Positions 36,366 to 45,355 of a stretch of 64,000 nucleotides of DNA are shown piece by piece. The translations under genes and the position numbers were made by a program. Positions within the stretch are counted from its first letter, which is position 1; each line of letters opens with the position of its first letter. The notes beneath the pieces were generated by a model. It was not told where the DNA came from. It saw nothing but the letters and a program-made list of their open reading frames with translations, and did no database searches. Source of the stretch: Vibrio tubiashii (GTDB lineage Bacteria > Pseudomonadota > Gammaproteobacteria > Enterobacterales > Vibrionaceae); the NCBI GenBank assembly GCA_000775715.1, contig JRWQ01000011.1:62001-126000 (forward strand). Direction: 5' to 3'.

Positions 36366-37367
36366 ATGAGTCTTCATCTTTCAAACGTTATTCTTCATCA
36401 ACTACAAAAAAACGATGCCGACGAGCTAATTGTCAATTTTCGTTCAGAATCTTTGTCTAATGACAGATCGACCGAAGACCTTGTTGCTGAGCTTCATCGT
36501 GTGTTCAATTCAAAAGCGGGCAAAGGCTTCGGCTCTTTTAAGTCTGACAGCGAATTTAACAACTGGTTGCAAGACTTACGTCAAGGAAACAAAAACTTTT
36601 ACGATTTCTCACAGTTGAGTGCAAATCGCCTGAAAGATGAACTATCCAAGTACCCGTTTGCGGATGAAGGTATTTTAGTTATCGCTGAGTACCAGTCGTT
36701 AGCCACTGACTACCTTTTTGTTGCGATTATTCCTTCAAATCAAAGTCTTAAGGTAACAGAAGGCCTTGAAATTAGCGCGACAGATTATCTTGATTTGAGT
36801 AAGATGGATATTGCTGCACGTATTGATCTCACTAGTTTTGAAACCGATAAGGAATCAAATCGCTACCTAGCTTACATTAAAGGTCGAGTCGGGCGTAAAG
36901 TCGCCGATTTTTTCCTCGATTTCCTACAAGCTGAAGTTGGTTTAGACACTAAAGTTCAAAATCAAGTGTTAATGCAAGCGGTTGAAGATTTCTGCACTGA
37001 CGCTCAACTCGAAAAAGAAGAAGCGCTGAGCTATAAGAAACAAGTGGCTGATTACTGCAGTGAACAGATCAAGTCTGGCGATGAAGTGCAAGTGCGCGAA
37101 CTTTCGGGTGAGCTGCCAGCTTCTCAAGATGGCACTAGCTTCCTTGATTACACCCAAGAGCAAGGTTACGAACTCGAAGAGAGTTTCCCTGGCGATCGTG
37201 CTATGGTGCGTAAATTGACCAAATACGTTGGCGCTGGCGGCGGCTTGAATGTAAGCTTCGATAGTCTGCTGCTAGGTGAACGCATCTTTTACGATCCAGA
37301 GACAGACACACTTACTATTAAAGGCACTCCGCCAAATCTACGCGACCAATTAACGCGCAATAAGTAA
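36366..37367 (+). CDS. yejK: Nucleoid-associated protein YejK (NdpA)
   Basis: The 333-aa protein starts MSLHLSNVILHQLQKND, as YejK/NdpA does, and has the GRVGRKVADFFLDFL segment and a C-terminal DTLTIKGTPPNLRDQL. It binds the nucleoid; detailed function is unclear. The frame is open back to 36204, but that start lies inside yejL and would add an unrelated N terminus, so ATG 36366 is chosen. The Shine-Dalgarno is weak. It is divergent from yejL. Confidence 0.94.
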   Translation: MSLHLSNVILHQLQKNDADELIVNFRSESLSNDRSTEDLVAELHRVFNSKAGKGFGSFKSDSEFNNWLQDLRQGNKNFYDFSQLSANRLKDELSKYPFADEGILVIAEYQSLATDYLFVAIIPSNQSLKVTEGLEISATDYLDLSKMDIAARIDLTSFETDKESNRYLAYIKGRVGRKVADFFLDFLQAEVGLDTKVQNQVLMQAVEDFCTDAQLEKEEALSYKKQVADYCSEQIKSGDEVQVRELSGELPASQDGTSFLDYTQEQGYELEESFPGDRAMVRKLTKYVGAGGGLNVSFDSLLLGERIFYDPETDTLTIKGTPPNLRDQLTRNK

Positions 37368-37478
37368 ATCGACCTTTGTTAGAACAGGACTGACCGCACC
37401 ATTTTTGCAGTTAGTCCTCCACTTCTGCTAGATGTTGTATATTCTTGTATTATTAGGAATTTATCGACAGGCGAGAGC

Positions 37479-38774
37479 ATGGAAGGTAAAACACTCAAAT
37501 TTGGGTGGATGCTGTTAGCAATCTGGATATTAAGTATCGCAGCCATTGTTAATAGTTATCGAGCAGCGGACGCGATCAAACAGCAGGTCTATGAGTTGGG
37601 AAGCAGCATTCAAGAGCTTCGCAACACCTTTTATTTTGATTCCCCCTACAGTGTTCACATGGCTGATTCTCAGTCACTTAATCTCCAGCTTATCTATGCT
37701 CTTCGACTGCAGCTCGGTGCTCATTATGAGAATAGCTGGTTACTTCCTGACATTAACAGACTGTTGTTCACGACAGATCGTTTCATTGAGCAGTCACAGA
37801 TCTATCTCAACAATAACCTAGAATTGCTAAGCCTTGTTGACCAAATGGGTACGATGCGCGAGCGCTATTCAGGTCAGCTCACAGAGCCCCTTTATTTTCA
37901 GTTAAGTTCTAACATTCTCGAGGCAATTTTTGGTGACAGTACTACAAGCCCACAGGTATACCGAGATTTAGACAATATCTACTCACAATCTAACCAGTTA
38001 GTAGCTAAAGAGCGTAAAGACTTACAACAAGTATTGGCTCAAGTATCGTCAGTGTTGGGTGGCTATGCTCAAGGGCGTTATATTGTTGAGAAATTACAAA
38101 CTCACGACGTTCATAACCAAATCAGCGTGTTGCGCGGTGAATTTGATGATCTTCTGGTACGTCATATTTGGTTTGGTCTTGCCCTCACCTTAGTCGTTTT
38201 TTGTGGATTCATGGTGTTGTTACGTTCAAGCGTTCGGCTTCAGTCCGCTAAAATGAAAACACAAACAGATAGTCCTCAACAGGATCAAGCTTCGCACTCT
38301 GTACCATCAAACCAGAAAGAAATATCGACTGAGCTTGAAACAGGGATAGCGACGCCCCTTCAAAATCCGGCATCGACTGATCTTGCTACCGAACTGAAGA
38401 CACAACAAGCGGTTGAACTGCAATTGCAAGAGATCGATTTTGAAAAAATGCTCGAGTCGCTGAACAATGATATCGAATCTGTGTGTATGCTACTTGAAGT
38501 GTTTATTGAGGATCATCTCGAAGATGGTGAAAAAATTGAACAGTTATTGACGTCTGATCCAGAGACGGCTCAGCGAAAAGCTCACAGTCTTAAAGGAGTA
38601 GGTGGTAACTTAGGCGCAACTAAGCTTAGAGAAGCGGCGAGCAAAGTTGAAGCCTCTCTTAAAGATTTCAACAGAATCGAACCAAACGAACTCGACGAAC
38701 TGAAACAGCGACTGGAAAGGGCAATAAAAGAAGCCAGAATTTTCCTAAACGAACACAAGAACACTAACAATTAA
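37479..38774 (+). CDS. Membrane-anchored orphan HPt-domain protein
   Basis: The 431-aa protein has an N-terminal membrane helix (about residues 9-26), a roughly 200-residue helical periplasmic domain and a second helix near 228-246. A variable Gln/Thr-rich linker follows, and then a C-terminal HPt domain at about 330-430. The phosphoacceptor is His369 in KAHSLKGVGG. No kinase or receiver domain is fused, so it must take or pass phosphate from a separate hybrid kinase or regulator. The layout, with a periplasmic sensor directly joined to HPt, is uncommon. It lies 67 bp before a lipoprotein gene on the same strand. Confidence 0.8.
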   Translation: MEGKTLKFGWMLLAIWILSIAAIVNSYRAADAIKQQVYELGSSIQELRNTFYFDSPYSVHMADSQSLNLQLIYALRLQLGAHYENSWLLPDINRLLFTTDRFIEQSQIYLNNNLELLSLVDQMGTMRERYSGQLTEPLYFQLSSNILEAIFGDSTTSPQVYRDLDNIYSQSNQLVAKERKDLQQVLAQVSSVLGGYAQGRYIVEKLQTHDVHNQISVLRGEFDDLLVRHIWFGLALTLVVFCGFMVLLRSSVRLQSAKMKTQTDSPQQDQASHSVPSNQKEISTELETGIATPLQNPASTDLATELKTQQAVELQLQEIDFEKMLESLNNDIESVCMLLEVFIEDHLEDGEKIEQLLTSDPETAQRKAHSLKGVGGNLGATKLREAASKVEASLKDFNRIEPNELDELKQRLERAIKEARIFLNEHKNTNN

Positions 38775-38840
38775 CTGTATTCTGACTTCGAATGAATAGA
38801 ATACGACGTGATTTTCTATCCATAAGAGGTTGAAAGTGAA

Positions 38841-39989
38841 ATGGGCGGCATTGCAAAGATTTGGCTGTTAAGCGTTGTGTTAGTTACTGGGGGATGTTCG
38901 CTACTCGAAGTGAAGCTCGATAGCCAAACCACACCTCTCACCCAACAAGAACTCAATATGCGCTTGATGACTCGAGAATACACTCAGCAGTTTTTCTCGC
39001 ATGTTGAGCAAGCGGGCGATGCGATTGCCGCAAGTTATCCCCCTAAAGATACGCTTCATCAGTCATACGTTTTGCTTTGGAAGATCAACGCGGAAGAGGG
39101 CATTCAACAATCGACTTACCAAGTTAATCCCACTGCCGGTTTAATTGATGCTTGGGTGTTCACAGAGCAGATGAACCAGTTCTTTTCCTCGGGAGCAGGT
39201 AAAGAGTTGTTTGCTACCGACCATGCGCTTCAAGCTTCCGAGCAGTTAACGGCAAATATTGATCAACTTGCCCAGTCGCTGCTTAAAGAGGCAAGTTATA
39301 CGTCGACCAAACAGTTTGTTAGTGATTTTGCAACTCAACACCCATTCGAAGATTTATCGTTCATTCGTGCACCAGCGTACCGTGCGTGGCTGCAATTTAA
39401 TCAAATCAGTGAAGATCAAGCTGTCTCCACTTTGGGCACTATGCCTGAAGCCTTAGGTGATGTGTCGGATCGCCTGAGTTTAGTATCTGAACAAACGCCG
39501 AAGCTGATGACATGGAAAGCGCAGCTTATTGCAATGAACAGCAGCGTAAGTGGCGAGCAATTAACGCAAACCCTCAAGAGTATTCAGGCCACGTCGGAAT
39601 CATTTCAGGACTTTGTGCAAAACAACCCTCAATACATGCAAGAGTTAGCGCGACAGATGTCGGCGCAGCTACAACCATTGGTGGAAGAAATAGATTCTAG
39701 AACTGAAACTCGGTTAGAACAGCTAAGTGGCGAACGGCAAGCTTTGGAAGAGACGGTCGCTCGAGAGCGGGCTGAAATTGCGCTTATCATTAGTGCGGAG
39801 AGGGAGAAGTTTGCTCAGGACATCGACAAGGTTTCGCAGGATGTCATTACTTTAGCGATAGACAAGTTGGTTGAGTTAATCAAAAGTACTATCGTCTACT
39901 TCGTTATCTTTATTGTGGCTATTTTCTTTGCGCCTCTTGCCCTAGGCTATATGTTGGGTAAGCGCAGTAGAGCAAGCAATAAGGCTTAG
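38841..39989 (+). CDS. Putative lipoprotein with C-terminal membrane anchor
   Basis: The 382-aa product has a signal peptide with a lipobox-like VTGGC (Cys19) and a helical domain (about 40-230). A long coiled coil lies near 270-335 (ETRLEQLSGERQALEETVAR), and there is a hydrophobic C-terminal helix (STIVYFVIFIVAIFFAPLAL) followed by a basic tail. A protein with lipid at one end and a membrane helix at the other, joined by a coiled coil, could span or scaffold the periplasm. I do not recognise a family. It may be in one operon with the HPt protein. AGAGG precedes the ATG. Confidence 0.7.
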   Translation: MGGIAKIWLLSVVLVTGGCSLLEVKLDSQTTPLTQQELNMRLMTREYTQQFFSHVEQAGDAIAASYPPKDTLHQSYVLLWKINAEEGIQQSTYQVNPTAGLIDAWVFTEQMNQFFSSGAGKELFATDHALQASEQLTANIDQLAQSLLKEASYTSTKQFVSDFATQHPFEDLSFIRAPAYRAWLQFNQISEDQAVSTLGTMPEALGDVSDRLSLVSEQTPKLMTWKAQLIAMNSSVSGEQLTQTLKSIQATSESFQDFVQNNPQYMQELARQMSAQLQPLVEEIDSRTETRLEQLSGERQALEETVARERAEIALIISAEREKFAQDIDKVSQDVITLAIDKLVELIKSTIVYFVIFIVAIFFAPLALGYMLGKRSRASNKA

Positions 39990-40002
39990 TCTTCTCATAG
40001 TT

Positions 40003-40036
40003 AAAAAAGCGCCTAGCAATAGCTTAGGCGCTTTTT
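40003..40036. terminator. Bidirectional terminator between the lipoprotein gene and nhaC
   Basis: GCGCCTA and TAGGCGC arms flanked by A6 and T5 separate two convergent genes. Confidence 0.85.
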
Positions 40037-40040
40037 AGGA

Positions 40041-41477
40041 TTAGGCGGATTGTTTACTTAGCTCGATGGGCTCTTCAGTGAGTTCTCCTGTTGCTGTAGG
40101 TTCGCATTTATCAACAAACCATCCCAAATAGGAAGTGACGATGGTGACGATGATACAGACGAAACTCAGCCACATGAAAGGAGCATAAGACAAGGTCGCG
40201 ACGCCCAGAATGCTTGCCATATAGATACCATTGTCACTCCAAGGCACCATGCCGGAAGTCAGCGTGCCACCAAACTCTGCATTACGTGATAAGTTCTTGC
40301 GTTGGTATCCAAGGCGATCGTAGTTTTTCGCGCAGATCTTTGGGGTTAAGATCAGCGAAACGTACATCGCTGAGCCAAACACGTTGCCCATAAATGCTGT
40401 CGCGATGGTGCTAGTGGCAAGAGAACCAGAGCTTTGAACTTTACGTTCAAATAGCTTAGCGATGGTTTCGAGCACGCCTACTTTGTCTAGTAAGCCACCA
40501 AAACCCAAACCAAAGATGATCACGGCAACAGAGCCAAGCATGGAAGACATTCCGCCGCGGTTAAGTATGGAATCAATGAACGTCACGCCAGATTCAATCG
40601 CAAACGGCGCCCAAGCGGTATTGAAAGCTTGTAAAAAGTCCACGTCTTGGATCATCACTGCCCAAATAATACCTAGCAGCGAACCAAAACTGATCACCGG
40701 GAACGAAGGCATGCGCATAGCCAGTAGACCAAGCACAATCATTACAGGAACAAACGAGTAAGGCGTGATGTAGAACTGTTGCTCCATAGCCTGAATAACA
40801 GCTTGTACCTGAGACATATCAACATTGCCCGCATAATGAAAACCAAAGGCAGTAAACATAAGTCCAGTGATAATGTAGCTGATAAGAGCGACTGGAAGCA
40901 TGCCTTTAATGTGTTCAACCACTTCGACATTTGACATCGATGAAGCAAGGATAACTGAATCAGACAGTGGTGACATCTTGTCGCCAAAGTAACAGCCAGA
41001 TAAAACCGCGCCAGCTGTTATTGGAGCAGGAACCCCCAAGCCTTGGCCAATGCCCATCATTGCGATACCCGCAGTACCCGCTGCGCCCCATGAAGTACCA
41101 GTGGCAAGGGCAGTCAGTGAGCAGATCAGCATGGTGGCGAGAAGGAATATAGAAGGGTGAATCGCTTGCAGACCATAGTAGATGATAGTTGGAACAATAC
41201 CGCCAGAAATCCATGTGCCAACGAGAGCGCCAACGGCAAGTAAAATCAGTACCGCGCCAAGTCCGTTTGAGATTCCGTTGAGAGCGGCTTTCTCTAACGT
41301 TTTATATTGATGGCCTAAACGGACACCAAGCATCATGATAATGAACCAACCTATGTAGAGTGCGAGTTGTATTGGTAGATTGAGCTTCGCGGTAAATGAG
41401 AATGCCATAAGCAAGAATAGCCCAAGGGAGACGACAACTTGCAACAAACTAGGCAAACGTGGGGTGTGCTGTGCCAT
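40041..41477 (-). CDS. nhaC: NhaC-type Na+/H+ antiporter
   Basis: The 478-aa inner-membrane protein has about 11-12 helices and NhaC-family motifs: the TALATGTSWGAAGTAGIAMMG run, GAVLSGCYFGDKMSPLSDS, and the FGSAMYVSLILTPK and SGMVPWSDNG segments near the C terminus. NhaC homologues exchange sodium for protons; some relatives carry organic acids or amino acids, and a lysine-transport role has been proposed for certain Vibrio members. AGAGGC precedes the ATG. The 5' leader has a small hairpin, but I could not match a known riboswitch. Confidence 0.88.
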   Translation of the reverse strand: MAQHTPRLPSLLQVVVSLGLFLLMAFSFTAKLNLPIQLALYIGWFIIMMLGVRLGHQYKTLEKAALNGISNGLGAVLILLAVGALVGTWISGGIVPTIIYYGLQAIHPSIFLLATMLICSLTALATGTSWGAAGTAGIAMMGIGQGLGVPAPITAGAVLSGCYFGDKMSPLSDSVILASSMSNVEVVEHIKGMLPVALISYIITGLMFTAFGFHYAGNVDMSQVQAVIQAMEQQFYITPYSFVPVMIVLGLLAMRMPSFPVISFGSLLGIIWAVMIQDVDFLQAFNTAWAPFAIESGVTFIDSILNRGGMSSMLGSVAVIIFGLGFGGLLDKVGVLETIAKLFERKVQSSGSLATSTIATAFMGNVFGSAMYVSLILTPKICAKNYDRLGYQRKNLSRNAEFGGTLTSGMVPWSDNGIYMASILGVATLSYAPFMWLSFVCIIVTIVTSYLGWFVDKCEPTATGELTEEPIELSKQSA

Positions 41478-41920
41478 ACAAAGCCTCTTATTGTGTATTA
41501 GCTAGGTGCAAACAGGGAAGAGTTGCTTGCTGAGGAGTAAAAACTCCAAGTGAAAGACGCAGGCACTCTACATTACGTAGATTAATATTTCGATAAACAA
41601 TTAAAATATCGTGACGAATGGCTGGTATGCATGTTTATTTTAGTTAAAAGTTCGGTTTATGTTAGTGGGGGTTCAATTTATCTGTGCTAGTGTGTAAAAC
41701 AATTGTGGCACGAGTTTTTTGTTTGTGTTTCCTGTTAACTTCGCTTCTTACGTAAAAGTAACCAATGTTGAAAAAGTCGACAAAACAATACGTTTGGACG
41801 TTTTTTACGGGTTAATTAATAAAAGTTACAGGTTTGGTGCATTTTTCTCTTGAGATTTTGTCGCGAAAATTGAATATTGAAGCATTCCCTTTTAAAAATT
41901 GCATACACGGAGAGTTGAGA
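41478..41920. other. Divergent promoter region between nhaC and asd
   Basis: Toward nhaC the leader holds a small hairpin (GGAGT/ACTCC around 41534-41547) and a possible TATTAAT -10 near 41583. Toward asd I see AT-rich DNA and the ribosome site ACGGAGAG but no riboswitch consensus. An in-frame upstream extension of asd from 41834 is unlikely to be translated. Confidence 0.45.
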
Positions 41921-43036
41921 ATGAGAGTAGGTTTAGTAGGTTGGCGTGGCATGGTAGGTTCTGTACTGATGCAGCGTATGGTGGAAGAGAAAGATTTCGA
42001 CCTCATCGAGCCCGTTTTTTACAGCACATCTCAAGTAGGTATTCCTGCGCCGAACCTAGGTAAAGAGGCAGGCGTACTTCAAGACGCGTTTGATATCGAG
42101 AGCCTAAAGCAACTTGACGCGGTCATTACCTGTCAGGGTGGCAGCTACACAGAGAAAGTTTACCCAGCTCTACGCCAAGCGGGATGGAAAGGGTACTGGA
42201 TTGACGCGGCATCAACATTGCGCATGGCGCGAGACTCTATCATTACGCTTGATCCAGTAAACCTAAACCAAATCCAACAAGGTATCCATGGTGGCACTAA
42301 CACCTTTGTTGGTGGTAACTGTACGGTGAGCTTGATGCTGATGGGCTTGGGCGGTCTGTTTGAAAAAGGCCTAGTTGAGTGGACGAGTGCGATGACTTAC
42401 CAAGCAGCTTCAGGTGCCGGTGCACAAAACATGCGTGAGCTTATCTCTCAAATGGGTGTGATTAACGATTCAGTCAGTTCTGAGCTAGCTAACCCTTCAA
42501 GCTCTATTCTCGATATCGATAAAAAAGTGGCTGACACAATGCGTAGCGGCTCGTTCCCAACGGATAAGTTTGGTGTTCCGCTAGCAGGTTCTTTAATCCC
42601 TTGGATTGATGTTAAGCGTGATAATGGCCAAAGCAAAGAAGAGTGGAAAGCGGGGGTTGAAGCGAACAAGATCCTTGGCTTCCAAGATGCGCCAGTGCCA
42701 ATCGACGGTACCTGTGTCCGCATCGGTGCAATGCGTTGTCACTCTCAGGCGTTGACCATCAAGCTGAAGCAGAATGTTCCTATGGATGAAATCGAAGAGA
42801 TGATCGCCACTCACAATGATTGGGTTAAAGTGATTCCTAACGATCGTGATATTACCGCTCAAGAGCTAACACCTGCAAAAGTAACGGGCACACTGTCTAT
42901 CCCGGTAGGCCGCCTGCGTAAGATGGCAATGGGCGATGACTTCCTAAACGCTTTCACCGTTGGTGATCAGCTACTTTGGGGTGCAGCAGAGCCGTTACGT
43001 CGTACATTACGTATTATCTTAAGTGAAATAGCTTAA
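41921..43036 (+). CDS. asd: Aspartate-semialdehyde dehydrogenase
   Basis: The 371-aa NADP enzyme reduces aspartyl phosphate to aspartate semialdehyde in the lysine/diaminopimelate, threonine and methionine pathway. The N terminus [14 protein letters not shown] holds the cofactor loop, and the catalytic Cys134 lies in [22 protein letters not shown] holds the substrate-binding His. The ATG at 41921 with GGAGAG upstream gives the standard N terminus. Length fits the longer gammaproteobacterial type. A terminator follows. Confidence 0.97.
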   Translation: MRVGLVGWRGMVGSVLMQRMVEEKDFDLIEPVFYSTSQVGIPAPNLGKEAGVLQDAFDIESLKQLDAVITCQGGSYTEKVYPALRQAGWKGYWIDAASTLRMARDSIITLDPVNLNQIQQGIHGGTNTFVGGNCTVSLMLMGLGGLFEKGLVEWTSAMTYQAASGAGAQNMRELISQMGVINDSVSSELANPSSSILDIDKKVADTMRSGSFPTDKFGVPLAGSLIPWIDVKRDNGQSKEEWKAGVEANKILGFQDAPVPIDGTCVRIGAMRCHSQALTIKLKQNVPMDEIEEMIATHNDWVKVIPNDRDITAQELTPAKVTGTLSIPVGRLRKMAMGDDFLNAFTVGDQLLWGAAEPLRRTLRIILSEIA

Positions 43037-43063
43037 TCTCAATTTGACTCGCCTTTATTAATC

Positions 43064-43092
43064 AAGACCCTACTTCTTAGTAGGGTCTTTTT
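43064..43092 (+). terminator. Terminator of asd
   Basis: AAGACCCTACT, loop TCTT and AGTAGGGTCTT followed by TTT form a strong intrinsic terminator. Confidence 0.9.
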
Positions 43093-43207
43093 ATTTAGGT
43101 AAGCAATGAATGCTCTCGACCTTTTGCTTGCTGGAGGTACGGCCAACGCAGCATGGTTCGTTAGCCAAGTTGGTCGGCGTGAGCACTCCTTGTCTCTGCA
43201 TTCAACG

Positions 43208-44056
43208 TTAGCTTGATTTTTCAACCGGTACGACACGTTGCTCAGGGTCAGCTAATTCACCACCACAGTGCTTACAGTACAGGGCGTCACTTTCATGCCC
43301 TGTTTGCATGCAGTTGGGGCATTTAACCAGTGTTTTGTGTGAGCTCATTTCTTGGTTTAGTTCAGCCGTGATAATCCCTGTTGGCACCGCTATTATTGAA
43401 TAACCTAAAAGCATCGTCAGTGAGGCGATGGCTTTACCCAACGCGGTTTGCGGTACTAAGTCACCATATCCGACCGTGGTAATGGTCACAATCGCCCAGT
43501 AAATACTTTTGGGAATACTCGTAAAGCCGTTTTGTGGGCCTTCAATTACGTAAATTAATGCACCGAAAATGGTGACCAAAATGGCGACAGTGGTAAAAAA
43601 GATAAAAATCTTGCGCTTGGCCATCAGCAGAGATCTGAGCAAGATGTTCGAGTCTTGTAGATACCGCACTAGTTTTAAGATGCGGAAGATGCGCATTATC
43701 CTCAATGCTCGAATCACACCCATAAACGAAGCGGCAGGGAAGAAAAAAGCTAAATAGGTGGGGAGAATCGCGAGTAAATCAATAACACCGTAAAAACTTT
43801 TCGCGTACGCAGCAGGCTTTGGAGAACAGTAAAGCCTTAACAAGTACTCTAGCGTGAACAGGGCAGTAAAGGTGTACTCAGTATACCGGAGCTGTACTCC
43901 CCAACTAGACTTGATAGACGGGATAGACTCTAAGACGAGTACGATTAAAGACGACAAAATCGCCACGATAAGCGCGAGATCGAATGCTCGGCCCGCTTTG
44001 GTGTGGGTACCAAAGATAATAACGTATAAGTGATGCTTTAAAGAGTGTCTCGGCAT
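43208..44056 (-). CDS. Voltage-sensor potassium channel with C-terminal zinc ribbon
   Basis: The 282-aa protein has six membrane segments, an arginine-rich S4 (IRALRIMRIFRILKLVRYL), a pore helix and the selectivity filter TTVGYGDLVP, so it is a Kv-like tetrameric potassium channel. The cytoplasmic tail has CPNC and CKHCGG motifs 16 residues apart, which make a probable zinc ribbon. This tail may sense metal or redox state or only aid assembly. No clear Shine-Dalgarno precedes the ATG, and the start codon lies in the arm of a long inverted repeat (44055-44090). The gene follows marC on the same strand. Confidence 0.88.
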   Translation of the reverse strand: MPRHSLKHHLYVIIFGTHTKAGRAFDLALIVAILSSLIVLVLESIPSIKSSWGVQLRYTEYTFTALFTLEYLLRLYCSPKPAAYAKSFYGVIDLLAILPTYLAFFFPAASFMGVIRALRIMRIFRILKLVRYLQDSNILLRSLLMAKRKIFIFFTTVAILVTIFGALIYVIEGPQNGFTSIPKSIYWAIVTITTVGYGDLVPQTALGKAIASLTMLLGYSIIAVPTGIITAELNQEMSSHKTLVKCPNCMQTGHESDALYCKHCGGELADPEQRVVPVEKSS

Positions 44057-44090
44057 GATAGAACGATATTGATTTAGGTCGTTCTATCAT
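44055..44090 (-). promoter_or_regulatory. Long inverted repeat overlapping the channel start codon
   Basis: ATGATAGAACGA and TCGTTCTATCAT are 12-base arms separated by 12 bp. They lie between marC and the channel gene. In RNA the 3' arm would reach the channel ATG. There is no T-run, so it may block translation or terminate transcription imperfectly. Confidence 0.55.
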
Positions 44091-44105
44091 ACTCGATTAA
44101 ATTAA

Positions 44106-44744
44106 TTAGGCTAACCCTGGGAAAAGATTGCGTAGGCCATTTGCAATAAATTCGATACCCAAAGCACCCAGTATAAGACCCATGATGCGTGTGATCACGT
44201 TGATACCAGTTTGCCCTAAGAAACGGACGATCAGTGGTGCAGAGCGGAACAACAGCCATGTACTGGTCGCAAACACAACGATGGTGATAATAATGCCAAC
44301 CGTATCAAACACTCCAGGATAACGAGAGCCATAGACAATCGTCGAGCTGATTGCACCTGGGCCTGCCATCAGCGGCATCGCTAGTGGTACAACACCAATC
44401 TGCTCACGGCTAACGTATTCTGACTTCTCTTGTTTATTCTGTTTATCTTCGCCGAGTTTACCGCTCATCATCGAAAACGCGATACTGAGTAACAGCAAGC
44501 CACCTGCGACACGAAAAGAGTCTAGCGAGATGCTGAACATATCTAACAACATTTGGCCAGCCAGCAAAGAGATAACCAAAATAATGGCAACAGCAAAGTT
44601 AGCCGTTAATGCAGTCTTGTTTTTCTCTTCTTGAGTCATGTGACTGGTTAAAGAGACGAACACTGGCATGATACCGACGGGGTTAACCGCAGCGACTAAG
44701 CCAAGAAAAAACTGCAGAAATATCGCGATTTCGAATGCTTGCAT
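44106..44744 (-). CDS. ychE: MarC-family inner-membrane protein (YchE-like)
   Basis: The 212-aa protein has six membrane helices and MarC-family motifs: LVAAVNPVGIMPVF near the N terminus, AMPLMAGPGAIS in the middle, and GLILGALGIEFIANGL at the end. The family's function is still unclear; an earlier link to drug resistance was not upheld. The gene sits next to and divergent from adhE, as ychE does in E. coli, which supports the symbol. Confidence 0.9.
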   Translation of the reverse strand: MQAFEIAIFLQFFLGLVAAVNPVGIMPVFVSLTSHMTQEEKNKTALTANFAVAIILVISLLAGQMLLDMFSISLDSFRVAGGLLLLSIAFSMMSGKLGEDKQNKQEKSEYVSREQIGVVPLAMPLMAGPGAISSTIVYGSRYPGVFDTVGIIITIVVFATSTWLLFRSAPLIVRFLGQTGINVITRIMGLILGALGIEFIANGLRNLFPGLA

Positions 44745-45220
44745 GAGCAGTGCCTACACAAATAGGAAAGGGAACAGGTCAGATGCGGAATATAGTCTAA
44801 ATTTAGTGAATGAACGAATGAAAAAAACTAAAGCTAAAGCCATTTCATTACTGAGAAAAACTTATCATTGAATGAAACGTAAATACGAATGACATACTTT
44901 GTTAAGTACAATGCCGTAGTGTCGTTAAATGGTTTTCATAAACGTTAACACTCGCACACTTTCAATAAATAATCGGTACGTGTATAGAGACAAAAACTAC
45001 TTTGGATATACTCTCAGTAGCACAATCTTTATGGATTACATGTAAGTGTGTGGTCAAAAAATGAAACTTTTTTACAAAATGTAGTCATTTACTAAAACAA
45101 AGCGTTCGATTGCTGCAAAAATGCTCAATAGCATTGTGTGATTTAACTCTATGATTTTTATTGGTTTATGGAGAAAAGTGAGATTTAGTTACCACTAAGT
45201 GGGTAAATATTTTTTCAGAA
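44745..45220. other. Upstream region of adhE
   Basis: About 480 bp of AT-rich DNA precede the FNR-like site. Two similar segments (GGATATACTC near 45003 and AATATACTC near 45256) could be alternative -10 elements. No gene is supported. Confidence 0.45.
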
Positions 45221-45262
45221 CTGATCTGGGTCAATTTTTTTCATAACCTGAAATAATATACT
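45221..45262 (+). promoter_or_regulatory. FNR-like site and -10 of adhE
   Basis: CTGATCTGGGTCAA (45221-45234) matches the FNR consensus TTGAT-N4-ATCAA at 8 of 10 positions. TATACT at 45257-45262 fits a -10. With a start near 45269, the FNR centre falls at about -41.5, the class II activator position. Confidence 0.55.
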
Positions 45263-45355
45263 CAGTCCTGAAAGCGATTTACTAAATACTCTGTTCCTAG
45301 AACTACAGTGATTTTAATAAAAAGTTTTTAATATTAATAATTTAGGAGTTTCACT

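Noticed and set aside
41478..41600. Possible lysine or sodium riboswitch before nhaC
   Set aside because: The leader is short and shows only a small GGAGT/ACTCC hairpin; I could not match the conserved cores of the lysine element or other known classes.
41834..41920. N-terminal extension of asd
   Set aside because: The extension is unlike the family, and GGAGAG directly precedes ATG 41921.
43039..43236. Minus-strand frame between asd and the channel gene
   Set aside because: It overlaps the asd terminator and the channel C terminus and has no protein-like pattern.
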